From assembly GCF_018614415.1 (NCBI RefSeq), contig NZ_JAGGOO010000040.1, positions 62,001 through 126,000 of the forward strand: a stretch of DNA of 64,000 nucleotides. Reading direction: 5' to 3'. This DNA is from Streptomyces sp. ISL-12 (GTDB lineage: Bacteria; Actinomycetota; Actinomycetes; Streptomycetales; Streptomycetaceae). The notes under the pieces are model-generated. The model was not told the origin of the DNA, searched no databases, and saw only the letters and a list, made by a program, of their open reading frames with translations. Position 1 is the first letter of the stretch. Every line of letters starts with the position of its first letter. The position numbers were made by a program, and so were the translations under genes. Below are positions 44,957 through 54,150 of this stretch, one piece after another.

Positions 44957-45060
44957 ACCGGGCCCTTCCGCCGGGCCTTTCCAGCGGGCCCTTCCGCCGG
45001 GCCTTTCCAGCGGACCCTTCCACCGGGCCTTTCCAGCGGGCCCTTCCGCCGGGCGTGTCC
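44957..45060. repeat. 26-bp tandem repeats
   Basis: Units starting at 44983, 45009 and 45035 match AGCGGGCCCTTCCGCCGGGC + CTTTCC with one to three changes, and a shorter upstream copy runs from about 44957. They lie in the 302-bp gene-free gap (44868-45169) between convergent genes, flanked by two terminators. The gap holds nothing else that I can see. Confidence 0.7.
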
Positions 45061-45093
45061 GGCTCGCACGCCGCCCCTCGTCCGTCGTCCGTC

Positions 45094-45131
45094 GCCCGTG
45101 GTCCGGCGGACACGCCCGCCGGACCACGGGC
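45094..45131. terminator. Hairpin terminator for the molybdenum hydroxylase operon
   Basis: GCCCGTGGTCCGGCGG (45094-45109) pairs perfectly with 45116-45131, a 16-bp stem with a six-base loop. It lies 38 bp after the minus-strand stop at 45170. Confidence 0.8.
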
Positions 45132-45169
45132 GCTGTGTCCGGCCCCCGGTCGGCCGCGTCCGCCGGACG

Positions 45170-47299
45170 TCACCCGCCGAACGTGCCCGCCGGGGCCTCG
45201 TGGCCGAGCAGCCCGGTGAGCACCCGGTCCGGGGTCAGCGGCAGTTCGCGGAAGCGGACGCCGGTGGCGTGGTGGACGGCGTTGCCGATCGCCGCAGCCG
45301 TGCCGACGATGCCGATCTCCCCGATCCCCTTGCTTCCCATCGGGTTGAGATGGGCGTCCTCCTCGTCCACCCAGTGCGCCTCGATGTCCACGGCGTCGGC
45401 GTGGGCGGGCACGTGGTACGACGCCAGGTCGGATTCGGCGAAGTCACCGAACGCCGGGTCCATGTGGCTGTCCTCGGTCAGCGCCATGCCCAGCCCCATG
45501 GTCATGCCTCCGACGAACTGGGACCGCGCGGTGCGGGCGTTCAGGATGCGTCCGGCGGCGTAGACGCCCAGCAGCCGCCGCGCCCGTACCTCACCGGTGA
45601 CGGTGTCGACCGTGACCTCGGCGAAGTGCGCGCCGAAGGCGTGCCGGGAGTAGGCGCTCTCGGTCTCGGCCCGCCCGGTGGTGTCGGCGTGGGCGCCGAT
45701 CCCCTCCGCGGGCACCGGGCCGGGCAGCTCGGCCAGCCGGTCCGCGAGCCGGACGCACGCGTCGTGCACGGCCCAGCCCCAGGAGGCGGTGCCGGAGGAG
45801 CCCCCGGCCAGCGAGGCCGCCGGCAGATCGCTGCTGCCCACCTCGATCCGGACCCGCTCCAGCGGCACCCCGAGGGCGTCGGCGGCGACCTGCGCGAGCA
45901 CCGTCCGCGCGCCCGTGCCGATGTCGGTGGCGTTGATCCGGACCAGGAAGCCGCCGTCGGGCATCGCCCGCACCGCCGCGGTGGACGGCGCGACCAGCAC
46001 CGGGTAGGTGGCCGCGGCCACGCCGGTGCCCACCAGCAGGGGACCCTCCGCGCGGGCCCCCGGGCGCGGGTCGCGTGCCGCCCACCCGAACCGGCGGGCG
46101 CCCTCCCGCAGGCACTCGACCAGGTGCCGGCTGCTGAACGGCTTGCCGCTGTCGGGCTCCGACTCCGGCTCGTTGCGGATCCGCAGCTCCACCGGGTCCA
46201 CGCCCAGCTCGGCGGCGAGTTCGTCCATCGCCGACTCCAGCGCGTACATGCCGGGGGCCTCGCCCGGCGCGCGCATCCAGGAGGGCGTGGGCACGTCCAG
46301 CGGTACCACGCGGTGGACGGTCCGGCTGTGCGGCGCCGCGTACATGACGCGGGCGGGTACGGCGGCCTGCTCCACGAACTCCTTGACGTGCGAGGTGTGG
46401 GTGGTCACCTCGTGCCCGAGGGAGGTGAGCCGGCCGTCCCGGCCGGCGCCGAGGCGGAGCCGGTGCAGGGTGGGCGCGCGGTGCCCGACCACGGCGGGCA
46501 GCAGACGGCGCGGGAACGCCACCGTGACCGTCCGGCCGGTGTGCCGGGCGGCCATCGCGGCGAGCACCACGTCCGGGCGGGGCGTGCCCTTGGACCCGAA
46601 GCCGCCGCCGACGTGCTCGGCGGCGACGGTGATCCCCTCCTCCGGCACCTCGAACATCTGGGCGAGCGTGGTGCGTACGACGGTGGTGCCCTGGCTGGAG
46701 GTGTGCACGGTGAGCCGGTCGCCGTCCCAGCGCGCGGTGCTCGCGTGCGGCTCCATCGGGTGGTTGTGCAGCGGCGGCACCCGGTACTCGACGTCGATCC
46801 GCACTTCGGCGGCGGCGAAGGCGGCCTCCGGTTCGCCGCGCTCACGGACCGCCGGGTGGCCGCCGTTGGCCTTCTCGGGGACGTAGACGCCGGGGTGCGA
46901 CGCGGTGAGCGTGACGTCGTGCGGTTCCGTCTCGTAGGTGACGCGGACGGCGGCGGCGCCGGCCCGGGCCGCCTCCAGCGACTGGGCCACCACCAGTGCC
47001 ACGGGCCAGCCCCGGTGCGGCACGCGCGGGCCCTGCAGCACGGCCAGCACCGGATCGTCCGGTTCGGCGAGCCGCGGCGCGTTCTCATGGGTGAGCACCG
47101 CCAGTACGCCGGGCAGGGCGAGGGCGGGCACGGCGTCGACGCCGGTCACCCGGCCCCGCGCCACGGCGGCCGGTACGGCCCGGGCGTGGGCGCGGCCGGG
47201 CCCGTCGAACTCGGCGGCGTAGCGGGCGGCGCCGGTGACCTTCTCCCGCCCTTCCCGGCGTTCGGCCCCCGTGCCCAGGACGGTCTCGGTGACGGTCAT
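45170..47299 (-). CDS. Molybdenum hydroxylase large subunit (xanthine/aldehyde oxidase family, PaoC/YagR type)
   Basis: 709 residues. EHVGGGFGSKGTPRPDVVLA marks the molybdopterin domain, and GSKGIGEIGIVGTAAAIGNA carries the catalytic Glu in the usual GxGExG setting near the end. GREKVTGAARYAAEF opens the protein as in this family. It would bind a molybdenum cofactor and hydroxylate an aldehyde or N-heterocycle. No signal peptide is seen. GAGGAG stands upstream of the ATG. Third gene of a 2Fe-2S/FAD/Mo operon. Confidence 0.93.
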   Translation of the reverse strand: MTVTETVLGTGAERREGREKVTGAARYAAEFDGPGRAHARAVPAAVARGRVTGVDAVPALALPGVLAVLTHENAPRLAEPDDPVLAVLQGPRVPHRGWPVALVVAQSLEAARAGAAAVRVTYETEPHDVTLTASHPGVYVPEKANGGHPAVRERGEPEAAFAAAEVRIDVEYRVPPLHNHPMEPHASTARWDGDRLTVHTSSQGTTVVRTTLAQMFEVPEEGITVAAEHVGGGFGSKGTPRPDVVLAAMAARHTGRTVTVAFPRRLLPAVVGHRAPTLHRLRLGAGRDGRLTSLGHEVTTHTSHVKEFVEQAAVPARVMYAAPHSRTVHRVVPLDVPTPSWMRAPGEAPGMYALESAMDELAAELGVDPVELRIRNEPESEPDSGKPFSSRHLVECLREGARRFGWAARDPRPGARAEGPLLVGTGVAAATYPVLVAPSTAAVRAMPDGGFLVRINATDIGTGARTVLAQVAADALGVPLERVRIEVGSSDLPAASLAGGSSGTASWGWAVHDACVRLADRLAELPGPVPAEGIGAHADTTGRAETESAYSRHAFGAHFAEVTVDTVTGEVRARRLLGVYAAGRILNARTARSQFVGGMTMGLGMALTEDSHMDPAFGDFAESDLASYHVPAHADAVDIEAHWVDEEDAHLNPMGSKGIGEIGIVGTAAAIGNAVHHATGVRFRELPLTPDRVLTGLLGHEAPAGTFGG

Positions 47300-47331
47300 G
47301 GAGTGACTCCTCGTGGATCGTGGACGCCGGT

Positions 47332-48324
47332 TCAGACCGGGGAGTGGGGCGCCAGCCGGCCCAGGACGTCGAGGGCGAGCCGACGGGCGAGGGGGACCTT
47401 GTAGCCGTTGTCCCGCAGCGGCTCGGCGGCGGCCAGCTCCAGGTCGACGGCGTGCTCGAACGCCGCCGCCGTGGGAGCAGCGCCGACCAGGGCGTCCTCG
47501 GCCCGCCGTGCCCGCCACGGCCGGTGCGCCAGCGCGCCGAAGGCGAGACCGACCCGCTCGACGACACCGTTCTCGCAGTGCAGCACGGCGGCGACGGAGG
47601 CGAGCGCGAAGGCGTACGACGCCCGGTCCCGGGCCTTGCGGTAGAGCGACGGCAGCCCGCCCGTGGCCGCCGGCAGCACCACCGAGGTGATCAGCTCGCC
47701 CGGGTGGATCTCGGTGTCCTTCTCCGGGTGCGTCCCGGGCAGCCGGTGGAAGTCGGCGGCCGGGACGCTCCGGGACCCCTCCGGGCCGCGCAGCTCCACC
47801 CGGGCGTCGAGGGCGGCCAGCGCCACGGCCATGTCGGAGGGGTGGGTGGCGACGCACTGCTCGGAGTGGCCGAGCACCGCGTGGTCCCGGTGCACACCCT
47901 GGAGCGCCCCGCAACCGGTGCCGGGCTCCCGCTTGTTGCACGGTTTGGTCACGTCCTGGAAGTAGGGGCAGCGGGTGCGCTGCAGCAGGTTGCCGCCGGT
48001 GGTGGCGGCGTTGCGCAACTGCCCGGAGGCACCCGCCAGCAGCGCCTGCGACAGCGCGGGCCAGCGGTCGCGGACCGCCGGGTGCGCCGCGAGGTCGCTG
48101 TTGCGGACCATCGCCCCGACGCGCAGACCCCCGTCGGGCAGTTCCTCCACGGTGTCCAGCGGGAGCCGGGTGACGTCGATGAGGGCGGCGGGCGCCTCGA
48201 CGCCCAGCTTCATCAGGTCGACGAGGTTGGTGCCGCCGCCGAGATAGCGGGCGCCGGGCCGGGCGGCGAAGGCGTCGGTGGCCTCCTCGACGCTGGCGGC
48301 GCGGACGTAGGCGAAGGGCCGCAC
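47332..48324 (-). CDS. Molybdenum hydroxylase FAD subunit with extra Cys cluster (PaoB/YagS type)
   Basis: 330 residues from GTG at 48324. FAD-binding motifs are ARYLGGGTNLVDLMKLGVE and NAATTGGNLLQRTRCPYF. The four Cys C-x10-C-x8-C in CPYFQDVTKPCNKREPGTGC plus a later SEQCVATHPSD match the [4Fe-4S] cluster in E. coli PaoB/YagS and related subunits. The subunit passes electrons from molybdenum via iron-sulfur to FAD. The start immediately follows the stop of the 2Fe-2S gene. Confidence 0.93.
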   Translation of the reverse strand: MRPFAYVRAASVEEATDAFAARPGARYLGGGTNLVDLMKLGVEAPAALIDVTRLPLDTVEELPDGGLRVGAMVRNSDLAAHPAVRDRWPALSQALLAGASGQLRNAATTGGNLLQRTRCPYFQDVTKPCNKREPGTGCGALQGVHRDHAVLGHSEQCVATHPSDMAVALAALDARVELRGPEGSRSVPAADFHRLPGTHPEKDTEIHPGELITSVVLPAATGGLPSLYRKARDRASYAFALASVAAVLHCENGVVERVGLAFGALAHRPWRARRAEDALVGAAPTAAAFEHAVDLELAAAEPLRDNGYKVPLARRLALDVLGRLAPHSPV

Positions 48325-48873
48325 TCAGATCACGTCCTCGACGGCTTCGGCGATGCGCGGGTAGGCACCGCACCGGCACAGGTTGCCGCTCAGCCGCTCC
48401 CGGATCTCCGCCCGGTCCAGTGGCACGGGCTCGCCCGAGGGCGTCGCCGGGTCGGTGACGTGCGAGGGGTGGCCGGCGGCGGCCTCGGCGAGGGCGCCGA
48501 GCGCGGAACAGATCTGGCCCGGTGTGCAGTAACCGCACTGGAAGGCGTCCCGGTCCAGGAACGCGCGCTGCAACGGGTGGAGTCCCTCCCCGTCGCCGCC
48601 GAGCCCCTCGACGGTGGTGACCTCCGAGCCGTCCAGGGCCACGGCGAGCAGCAGGCAGCTGTTGACGCGCCGCCCGTCCACCAGGACCGTGCAGGCCCCG
48701 CACTGGCCGTGGTCGCACCCCTTCTTGGCCCCCGTGAGGCCGAGGTCCTCGCGCAGCAGGTCCAGCAGGACCCGGCGGTGGTCGACGGTGAGCGTGTGGG
48801 GTTTGCCGTTGACCCGGAGCGTGGTGTCCGAGTGCTCGACGGCGGTGACTGCGGTCGTGTGAGGGCTGTCCAT
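48325..48873 (-). CDS. Molybdenum hydroxylase 2Fe-2S subunit (PaoA/YagT type)
   Basis: 182 residues. The plant-type cluster has GCDHGQCGACTVLVDG and a fourth Cys in NSCLLLAVAL. The second domain has QCGYCTPGQICSA and GNLCRCGAYPRIAEAV. Together they bind two 2Fe-2S clusters. The E. coli PaoA homologue has a twin-arginine signal, but no RR motif or hydrophobic stretch is seen here, so the complex is probably cytoplasmic. It is the first gene of the operon. Confidence 0.93.
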   Translation of the reverse strand: MDSPHTTAVTAVEHSDTTLRVNGKPHTLTVDHRRVLLDLLREDLGLTGAKKGCDHGQCGACTVLVDGRRVNSCLLLAVALDGSEVTTVEGLGGDGEGLHPLQRAFLDRDAFQCGYCTPGQICSALGALAEAAAGHPSHVTDPATPSGEPVPLDRAEIRERLSGNLCRCGAYPRIAEAVEDVI

Positions 48874-49033
48874 GGCGTCGGTGACCTTCCGGGACGGGCC
48901 GGTACGGCTGTGCAGTCCGCGTATCCAGGTTGTCCCGGCTGACACGTCACGCGGAGTTCCCGGAGGCCGCCGAACACGGAGTTCCCGGAGCCCGCCGGCG
49001 GCCGCGTCCCGGTGTCCGGCCGGGCCGGACCGC

Positions 49034-50230
49034 TCAGCGCCCGTCGGACCGGGAACGACCGCCGGCGTCCGCGTCCGCTTTTCCGTCCCCGTCCGTCTTC
49101 CCGTCCCCGTCCGGCGTGCCGCCCCCCGGTGCGGGTGTGGCGGAGCGTGCCGCCGACGCCGCCTTCAGGCGTTCCAGCCCGCGGGTCAGCGCGCGCAGCG
49201 GGGACGCGGGACGGGACTCGGACGGCTCGGGCCGGACGGCCGGGGGCGTCCCGGTGGACTCGCGCAGGGCGGCGAGCGCCTCGCCGGCGCTCTCGGCCGC
49301 CTCCCGGTACAGGTCCCGGGACCGCGTCATCGCCTCCAGCGCCTCGGCGTACATGGCCACCAAGCGGCGTTCCCGCTCCAGTTCCTCCCGCAGTGTCAGC
49401 AGCCGCCAGTCCTCCCGCAGCGCGGTGAGCGCCGCCTCGCCCCCGTCCGGCAGCGGCCTGGCCAGCGCGGCGAACCGCCGGACCGTCGCGATCAGCTCGG
49501 CGGGCTCGGAACCGTCGAGGAAGACGGTGCGCACGGAGAGGTCGCCGGGCTCGGGCGGGGCCGGGGTGCCGGGCAGCACCACCGCGCCGCCGCGTGGCAC
49601 CTGGACGCCGAACTCCTCCAGGGCCCAGTTCACCACCCGCAGCTGCTGCGGCGCGGCGCGGTGCTCGATCACACGGTGGCGCAGACTCGGCGGCAGCCAC
49701 CGCACCAGCGGCACCCGGCCGCGGTGGTCGGGGGTCATCGCCTCGTGGACGACGACGTGGATCATCCAGGCGTCGCGCCCGGCGTCCCGCAGCAGCCGGC
49801 GTACGGCCTTGTCGTCCTCCGGCAGCGTGTTCAGACCCCGCAGCCGCAGTCCGGTGGCGGCGTCGCGGTCCCAGGTGACGTCCGGGTCGTCCGGCCAGAA
49901 CATCCCGGCGGGGGAGGGCCACCCCTGGTCCCAGTGCTCCTCGGCCTCCGCGAGCAGCGTCCACTCCTGGGAGCCGGCCGAGCCGGCCCCCAGGGTCAGC
50001 CGGGCCCGGACGGTGACGTCCCCGGCCACCCGCCAGCGCGCCTCGAAGATGTGTTCGCCACTGTCCCCGTCGTCCCGCGGCAGTTCGTGGAAGTCGTCGA
50101 TGACGCCGTCGTCCTTGTGCTGCCGCAGGGTGCGCAGCAGGACGTCCCGGGCGGCGGTTCCGACGTGGCGGCCGCGCGCCGGCCACACGGTCGGCGGGGT
50201 CGTGGGGCGATCGGTCGAAGAGGTCGGCAT
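49034..50230 (-). CDS. Hypothetical protein with coiled-coil C-terminal half
   Basis: 398 residues from ATG at 50230. The N-terminal part has many acidic/aromatic clusters (HEDGVIDDFHE-like DDGVIDDFHELPRDD, ARWRVAGDVTVRARLTLG and HWDQGWPSPAGMFWPDDP). Residues about 260-330 form a charged helix, EDWRLLTLREELERERRLV, likely a coiled coil. The tail is Gly/Asp/Lys-rich and disordered. No catalytic motif or family is recognised. The ribosome site is weak, so the start is uncertain. Confidence 0.65.
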   Translation of the reverse strand: MPTSSTDRPTTPPTVWPARGRHVGTAARDVLLRTLRQHKDDGVIDDFHELPRDDGDSGEHIFEARWRVAGDVTVRARLTLGAGSAGSQEWTLLAEAEEHWDQGWPSPAGMFWPDDPDVTWDRDAATGLRLRGLNTLPEDDKAVRRLLRDAGRDAWMIHVVVHEAMTPDHRGRVPLVRWLPPSLRHRVIEHRAAPQQLRVVNWALEEFGVQVPRGGAVVLPGTPAPPEPGDLSVRTVFLDGSEPAELIATVRRFAALARPLPDGGEAALTALREDWRLLTLREELERERRLVAMYAEALEAMTRSRDLYREAAESAGEALAALRESTGTPPAVRPEPSESRPASPLRALTRGLERLKAASAARSATPAPGGGTPDGDGKTDGDGKADADAGGRSRSDGR

Positions 50231-50425
50231 GAGTCCATCTGAAGGGCGGGGGCACGTGCGCAGGCCCAGTATCGTCGCCGCGGGCCGCCGTGGATCACCC
50301 GGGGTACGCCGACGCGCCGGGCGTGCGGCCGGCCGGGGGTGCGGACGGGCGAGGTGGCGTGGAACCCGGGCGGCGGTGGGCACAAGCACAGCGGACGACC
50401 GTACGGCACCCGAAGGAGCGACCTG

Positions 50426-51220
50426 ATGAAACTCGACCTCGACGGACGGACCGCGCTGGTGACCGGATCCTCCCAGGGCATCGGCGCGGCGATCGCCGCG
50501 GGGCTGGCCCGCGCCGGCGCCCGGGTGGGCGTCAACGGGCGCGACGCCGGACGCCTGGACAAGAGCGTCGCCGCGCTGCGGGAGCAGGTGCCGGACGGCG
50601 AGTTCGTGCCGGTGGCGGCCGACCTGGGCACCGAGGAGGGCGCGGACCGGGCGGTCGAGGCGCTGCCCGACGTCGACATCCTCGTCAACAACCTCGGTGT
50701 CTTCGGCGCCGCGCCCGCGCTGGAGATCAGCGACGACGAGTGGCGCCGCTACTTCGAGATCAACGTCCTCGCGGGCGTCCGGCTCACCCGCGCCTACCTC
50801 CCCGGGATGCGGGACCGGGGCTGGGGGCGGGTGCTGTACATCGCGAGCGACTCGGCCGTCGTCATCCCGGCCGAGATGATCCATTACGGCATGTCCAAGA
50901 CGGCGCTGCTCGCGGTCTCCCGCGGCTTCGCCAAGGAGGCCGCCGGCAGCGGTGTCACGGTGAACTCGGTGATCGCCGGGCCCACCCACACCGAGGGCGT
51001 CGAGGACTTCGTGTACCAGCTGGTCGACCGCGACCTGCCCTGGGACGAGGCCCAGCGCGTCTTCATGCGCGAGCACCGCCCGCAGTCGCTGATCCAGCGG
51101 CTGATCGAGCCGGAGGAGATCGCCAACCTGGTGGTGTACCTCAGCTCGCCGCAGGCGTCCGCCACGACCGGCGCGGCGGTCCGCGTCGACGGTGGATACG
51201 TCGACTCCATCCTGCCGTGA
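50426..51220 (+). CDS. Short-chain dehydrogenase/reductase
   Basis: A 264-residue SDR enzyme. The cofactor motif is ALVTGSSQGIGAAIAAGLA (TGxxxGxG), VNNLGVFGAAPAL is the NNAG-equivalent, and the active site has Ser in YIASDSAVVIPAEMIHYGMS with YGMSK (Tyr-x-x-x-Lys). The family usually uses NAD(P)H to reduce a ketone or oxidise an alcohol. AAGGAG lies seven bases before the ATG. Substrate unknown. Confidence 0.93.
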   Translation: MKLDLDGRTALVTGSSQGIGAAIAAGLARAGARVGVNGRDAGRLDKSVAALREQVPDGEFVPVAADLGTEEGADRAVEALPDVDILVNNLGVFGAAPALEISDDEWRRYFEINVLAGVRLTRAYLPGMRDRGWGRVLYIASDSAVVIPAEMIHYGMSKTALLAVSRGFAKEAAGSGVTVNSVIAGPTHTEGVEDFVYQLVDRDLPWDEAQRVFMREHRPQSLIQRLIEPEEIANLVVYLSSPQASATTGAAVRVDGGYVDSILP

Positions 51221-51240
51221 CGGCCTGACAGCCGGATCCG

Positions 51241-51588
51241 CTACTCGCGGTCCGTGCCGCCGCTGCGGTTCGGGCGGTCCGGGTGCGGCTCCCGGCCGCC
51301 GACGATGTCGGTGACGCCGGACTCGTCGGCGGTGTCGGCGTGCGGCCGGGGGGTGCTCCGGCCGCCGCCGGGCTGGCCGCCGCCGGTGGTGCCGTAGCCG
51401 CCCGGCACACCGGGGACGCGGTCCGCGTCGGCCTCCTCACGGCTGATGTGCCGGGTGGCCCGCACATGGGGGCGCCGCTCGGGGGCGGGCCGGCTGAACG
51501 GCCGGGACGCGGCGCGTCGCTTCTCCGACTCCGCGGAGACGGCCTCGTCCCGGTGCTCGGGTTCGGGGGTCCTGCGCTGATCGGTCAT
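51241..51588 (-). CDS. Disordered, charged hypothetical protein
   Basis: 115 residues, with no hydrophobic segment. It has RRTPEPEHRDEAVSAESEKR near the start and a Gly/Pro/Asp-rich C-terminus with GGYGTTGGGQPGGGRSTPR. Compositional bias makes homology hard to see. It may be a stress-type protein. Convergent with the SDR gene, 20 bp away. Codon use is normal for the genome. Confidence 0.6.
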   Translation of the reverse strand: MTDQRRTPEPEHRDEAVSAESEKRRAASRPFSRPAPERRPHVRATRHISREEADADRVPGVPGGYGTTGGGQPGGGRSTPRPHADTADESGVTDIVGGREPHPDRPNRSGGTDRE

Positions 51589-51628
51589 GCCGTCCGCGTA
51601 CCCGCCTGGCTCCGGGCCATGAGCGGGT

Positions 51629-52696
51629 TCACTCCCGTGGATCCGCGCGCCGCCGGTCCGCCTCGTCCCAGGCCCGGGTGTCGCGCGGCTCGACGTACGG
51701 CTCCCGGTCGGCGGGATGGCCGCCGTCGATGACCCGCTGCCGGGCCAGCTCGGCGTCGAACTCCAGGCCCAGCAGGATGGCCAGGTTGGTCACCCACAGC
51801 CAGACCAGGAAGATGATCACGCCGGCCAGGGTTCCGTAGGTCTTGTTGTACGAGCCGAAGTTCGCCACGTAGAACGCGAACCCGGCGGAGGCGACCAGCC
51901 AGATCAGCAGGGCCACCAGACTGCCCGGCGTGATCCAGCGGAAGCCGCGCACCCGGGCGTTGGGGGTGGCCCAGTACAGGATCGCGATCATGATGACGAC
52001 CAGCAGGACCAGGACCGGCCACTTGGCGATCGACCAGACCGTCACCGCGGTGTCACCCATGCCGAGCGCGGTGCCCGCCTGCTCGGCCAGCGAGCCGGTG
52101 AAGACCACGATCAGCGCACTGGCCACGGCCAGCACCAGCAGCACCACGGTCAGGATCACCCGCAGCGGCAGCACCTTCCACACCGGGCGCCCCTCGGGGA
52201 CGTCGTAGACGGCGTTGGCCGAGCGGATGAAGGCGGCCACGTAGCCGGACGCCGACCAGATGGCGCCGGCCAGACCGACCACCGCCAGTACCGAGCCGAG
52301 CCCGGCCTGGCCCTGCAACTGCCGGATCGCGTCGGACAGCATGTCCCGCGCCGGTCCCGGGGCGAGCTTCTGTACGTTGTCCAGGACCTCCTGGGTGGCC
52401 GACCGCCCGGCGATGCCGAGCAGGGAGACCAGCACCAGCAGGGCCGGGAACAGGGACAGGATCCCGTAGTAGGTGAGGGCGGCGGCGCGGTCGGTGAGCT
52501 CGTCGTCCTTGAACTCCTTCACCACCCGCCGCAGCAGCGCCGACCAGGAGCGCTTCGGCAACTCGGTGGGGGAGTCCGGCGCGGCGCGCTCGGTGGCGGT
52601 GTCCGGGCCGAAGTCCTCGCCGGCGTCCCGTGCGGTGGGGGCACCGTCCTGACCTGATGTGTGTTTCCCGCGGTGGGGCATGTGGAGTCGGGCCAT
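51629..52696 (-). CDS. YihY/BrkB family membrane protein
   Basis: 355 residues with about six hydrophobic helices. The conserved opening DDELTDRAAALTYYGILSLF and LVSLLGIAGRSATQEVLDNV, plus the C-terminal TPNARVRGFRWITPGSLVAL and FGSYNKTYGTLAGVIIFLVW, are YihY (formerly called RNase BN-like) signatures. The function is unsettled; it is an inner-membrane protein. The C-terminal 40 residues are charged. A second ATG at 52681 is possible. Confidence 0.9.
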   Translation of the reverse strand: MARLHMPHRGKHTSGQDGAPTARDAGEDFGPDTATERAAPDSPTELPKRSWSALLRRVVKEFKDDELTDRAAALTYYGILSLFPALLVLVSLLGIAGRSATQEVLDNVQKLAPGPARDMLSDAIRQLQGQAGLGSVLAVVGLAGAIWSASGYVAAFIRSANAVYDVPEGRPVWKVLPLRVILTVVLLVLAVASALIVVFTGSLAEQAGTALGMGDTAVTVWSIAKWPVLVLLVVIMIAILYWATPNARVRGFRWITPGSLVALLIWLVASAGFAFYVANFGSYNKTYGTLAGVIIFLVWLWVTNLAILLGLEFDAELARQRVIDGGHPADREPYVEPRDTRAWDEADRRRADPRE

Positions 52697-52937
52697 GGAG
52701 CACGAGTAGCCCGTCCGGCACCGGACACGCATCAGGGTCCGCGCCGAGGCGGGCCTGTCCGCGTTCCCGCCACGGGAAGGACCGCCGACGCGGGCCGTGC
52801 ACGGCCGTGGAAACCCGCAGTATGACGTACCGGCCGCACGTTCCTCTGGAGAATGCCAAAGCCTCCACCCGACGCGTGCACTTTCCGTAGTGTCCCCGTC
52901 ACGTTGACGGTGGCGGCCGTGCGGGAGGGGTTTCGGC

Positions 52938-53336
52938 GTGCCCGGAATAGACGAGAGCCTGCTGGAGGCGATGCGCCTGCCCGGCGCGCGCGGGGCGTGG
53001 CTGGTCGACTGGATCAGCGGACTGGCCCTGGGCGCGGTGGGCGAGGCACCGGGCGGCGACGCCGAGGCGACGGCCGCGGTGACCGCGGAGCTGGCCCGGC
53101 ACGCCGCGGAGAGCGGTGCGCTGGCGCCGGGCGGCCCGGACAGCGCGGGCGTCGGGACCTCACCCGTCGAGGACATGATCGTCACGACCGGGGACGCGTA
53201 CCACCTGATCCGGTTCGTCAGCACCCCCTTCGACAGCACCGTGTTCCTGCACCTGTGGCTGGACCGCAACGACGGGAACCTGGCCCTGGCCCGCCTCCGG
53301 CTGGGCGAGATGGCGGGGCGGCTGGTGCTCGGATGA
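52938..53336 (+). CDS. Roadblock/LC7-like protein 1
   Basis: 132 residues from GTG at 52938. The start IDESLLEAMRLPGARGAWLV leads into DWISGLALGAVGE, the typical opening strand of roadblock domains, and VEDMIVTTGDAYHLIRFVS with FLHLWLDRNDGNLALARLRL forms the end. In mycobacteria and streptomycetes, roadblock proteins partner with small Ras-like GTPases. First of four coupled genes; its TGA overlaps the next ATG. Confidence 0.8.
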   Translation: MPGIDESLLEAMRLPGARGAWLVDWISGLALGAVGEAPGGDAEATAAVTAELARHAAESGALAPGGPDSAGVGTSPVEDMIVTTGDAYHLIRFVSTPFDSTVFLHLWLDRNDGNLALARLRLGEMAGRLVLG

Positions 53337-54112
53337 CGACGACGTGGACCGCGCACGACACCACCTCGGCCGCGCTGGGCGCACTGGCCGCCGAGGGGGC
53401 CACCGGAGCCCTGACCGGCGAGCGGGGGGTCTTCTACCTCTCGGCGGGCCGGGTGGCGCACGTCGAGTCCGCGCACACCCCCGACCTCGGCGTCCTGCTG
53501 GTCCGCGGCGGGGCCCTCACCGAGGACGGCTGGTGGGAGGCGATCGACCGGGACGGCGCCCGGCACCGGGTGGGCCGCCGGCTCGTGGACGACGGGCGGC
53601 TCGCCGCCGGCGCGCTGGAGCTCTGTCACCTGGGCGCGCTGTTCGACGCCGCCTACTTCGCCCTCGCCCACGACGGGCGCGCGCACCGCTTCCGGCCGGG
53701 CGCCGGGCACTGGCTCGGCGTGGTCCGCCCGGTCCCGGTGGACACCGTGGTCCGCGAGTCGCGGCGCCGCCGAGACCTGCTGCACGACATATGGCCCGAC
53801 CCCCTCGTCGACGTCGCCCCGCTCGCGCGCGCGGCCGGCGCGGAGCCCGCCGGTCTGCCGCCCCGGCGCGGACGGGTCCTCGCCCTGGTCGACGGCGTCC
53901 GCACCGCCGCCGCCATCGCGGAGGCCCTCGCCTGCCGTACGTACCACACCCTCGTCGAACTGCGCCGCCTGGCCGCCGACGGACTCGTCACCACCGCCCC
54001 GCGCGTCCCCGCGCAGGACACCCGGGCCGCCCCCGATCCGTACGGGGCCGCCTGGGACGACCCCGACGCCGCCCTGCTGCGACGGCTTCGAGACGCCTTG
54101 GAGGCCCTGTGA
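53333..54112 (+). CDS. DUF4388/PATAN-like protein in roadblock operon
   Basis: 259 residues. The N-terminal 90 residues (GATGALTGERGVFYLSAGRV, then AHVESAHTPDLGVLLVRGGA) resemble DUF4388 modules known from signalling proteins. A second part has a winged-helix look: GRVLALVDGVRTAAAIAEAL and YHTLVELRRLAADGLVTTAP. The link to DUF4388 is my inference. The ATG overlaps the preceding stop, and the TGA is overlapped by a GTG that could start the next gene. It likely works with the roadblock proteins around it. Confidence 0.65.
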   Translation: MTTTWTAHDTTSAALGALAAEGATGALTGERGVFYLSAGRVAHVESAHTPDLGVLLVRGGALTEDGWWEAIDRDGARHRVGRRLVDDGRLAAGALELCHLGALFDAAYFALAHDGRAHRFRPGAGHWLGVVRPVPVDTVVRESRRRRDLLHDIWPDPLVDVAPLARAAGAEPAGLPPRRGRVLALVDGVRTAAAIAEALACRTYHTLVELRRLAADGLVTTAPRVPAQDTRAAPDPYGAAWDDPDAALLRRLRDALEAL

Positions 54113-54150
54113 TCCGCGCGCGTCGCCAGCGTGCCGAAAGGAGACTGCTC

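Noticed and set aside
45170..48718. Extension of the molybdenum hydroxylase large subunit upstream to 48718
   Set aside because: The extra N-terminus is Arg/Pro-rich antisense-like sequence overlapping two genuine genes. The ATG at 47299 has a ribosome site and matches the family start.
49034..51076. Extension of the coiled-coil protein gene to 51076
   Set aside because: It would run antisense through a convincing SDR gene. The start at 50230 is used instead.
54109..54150. GTG at 54109 as the start of roadblock protein 2
   Set aside because: It overlaps the previous stop, but AAAGGAG upstream of ATG 54151 is a much better ribosome site and the extra residues are basic and unlike the fold.
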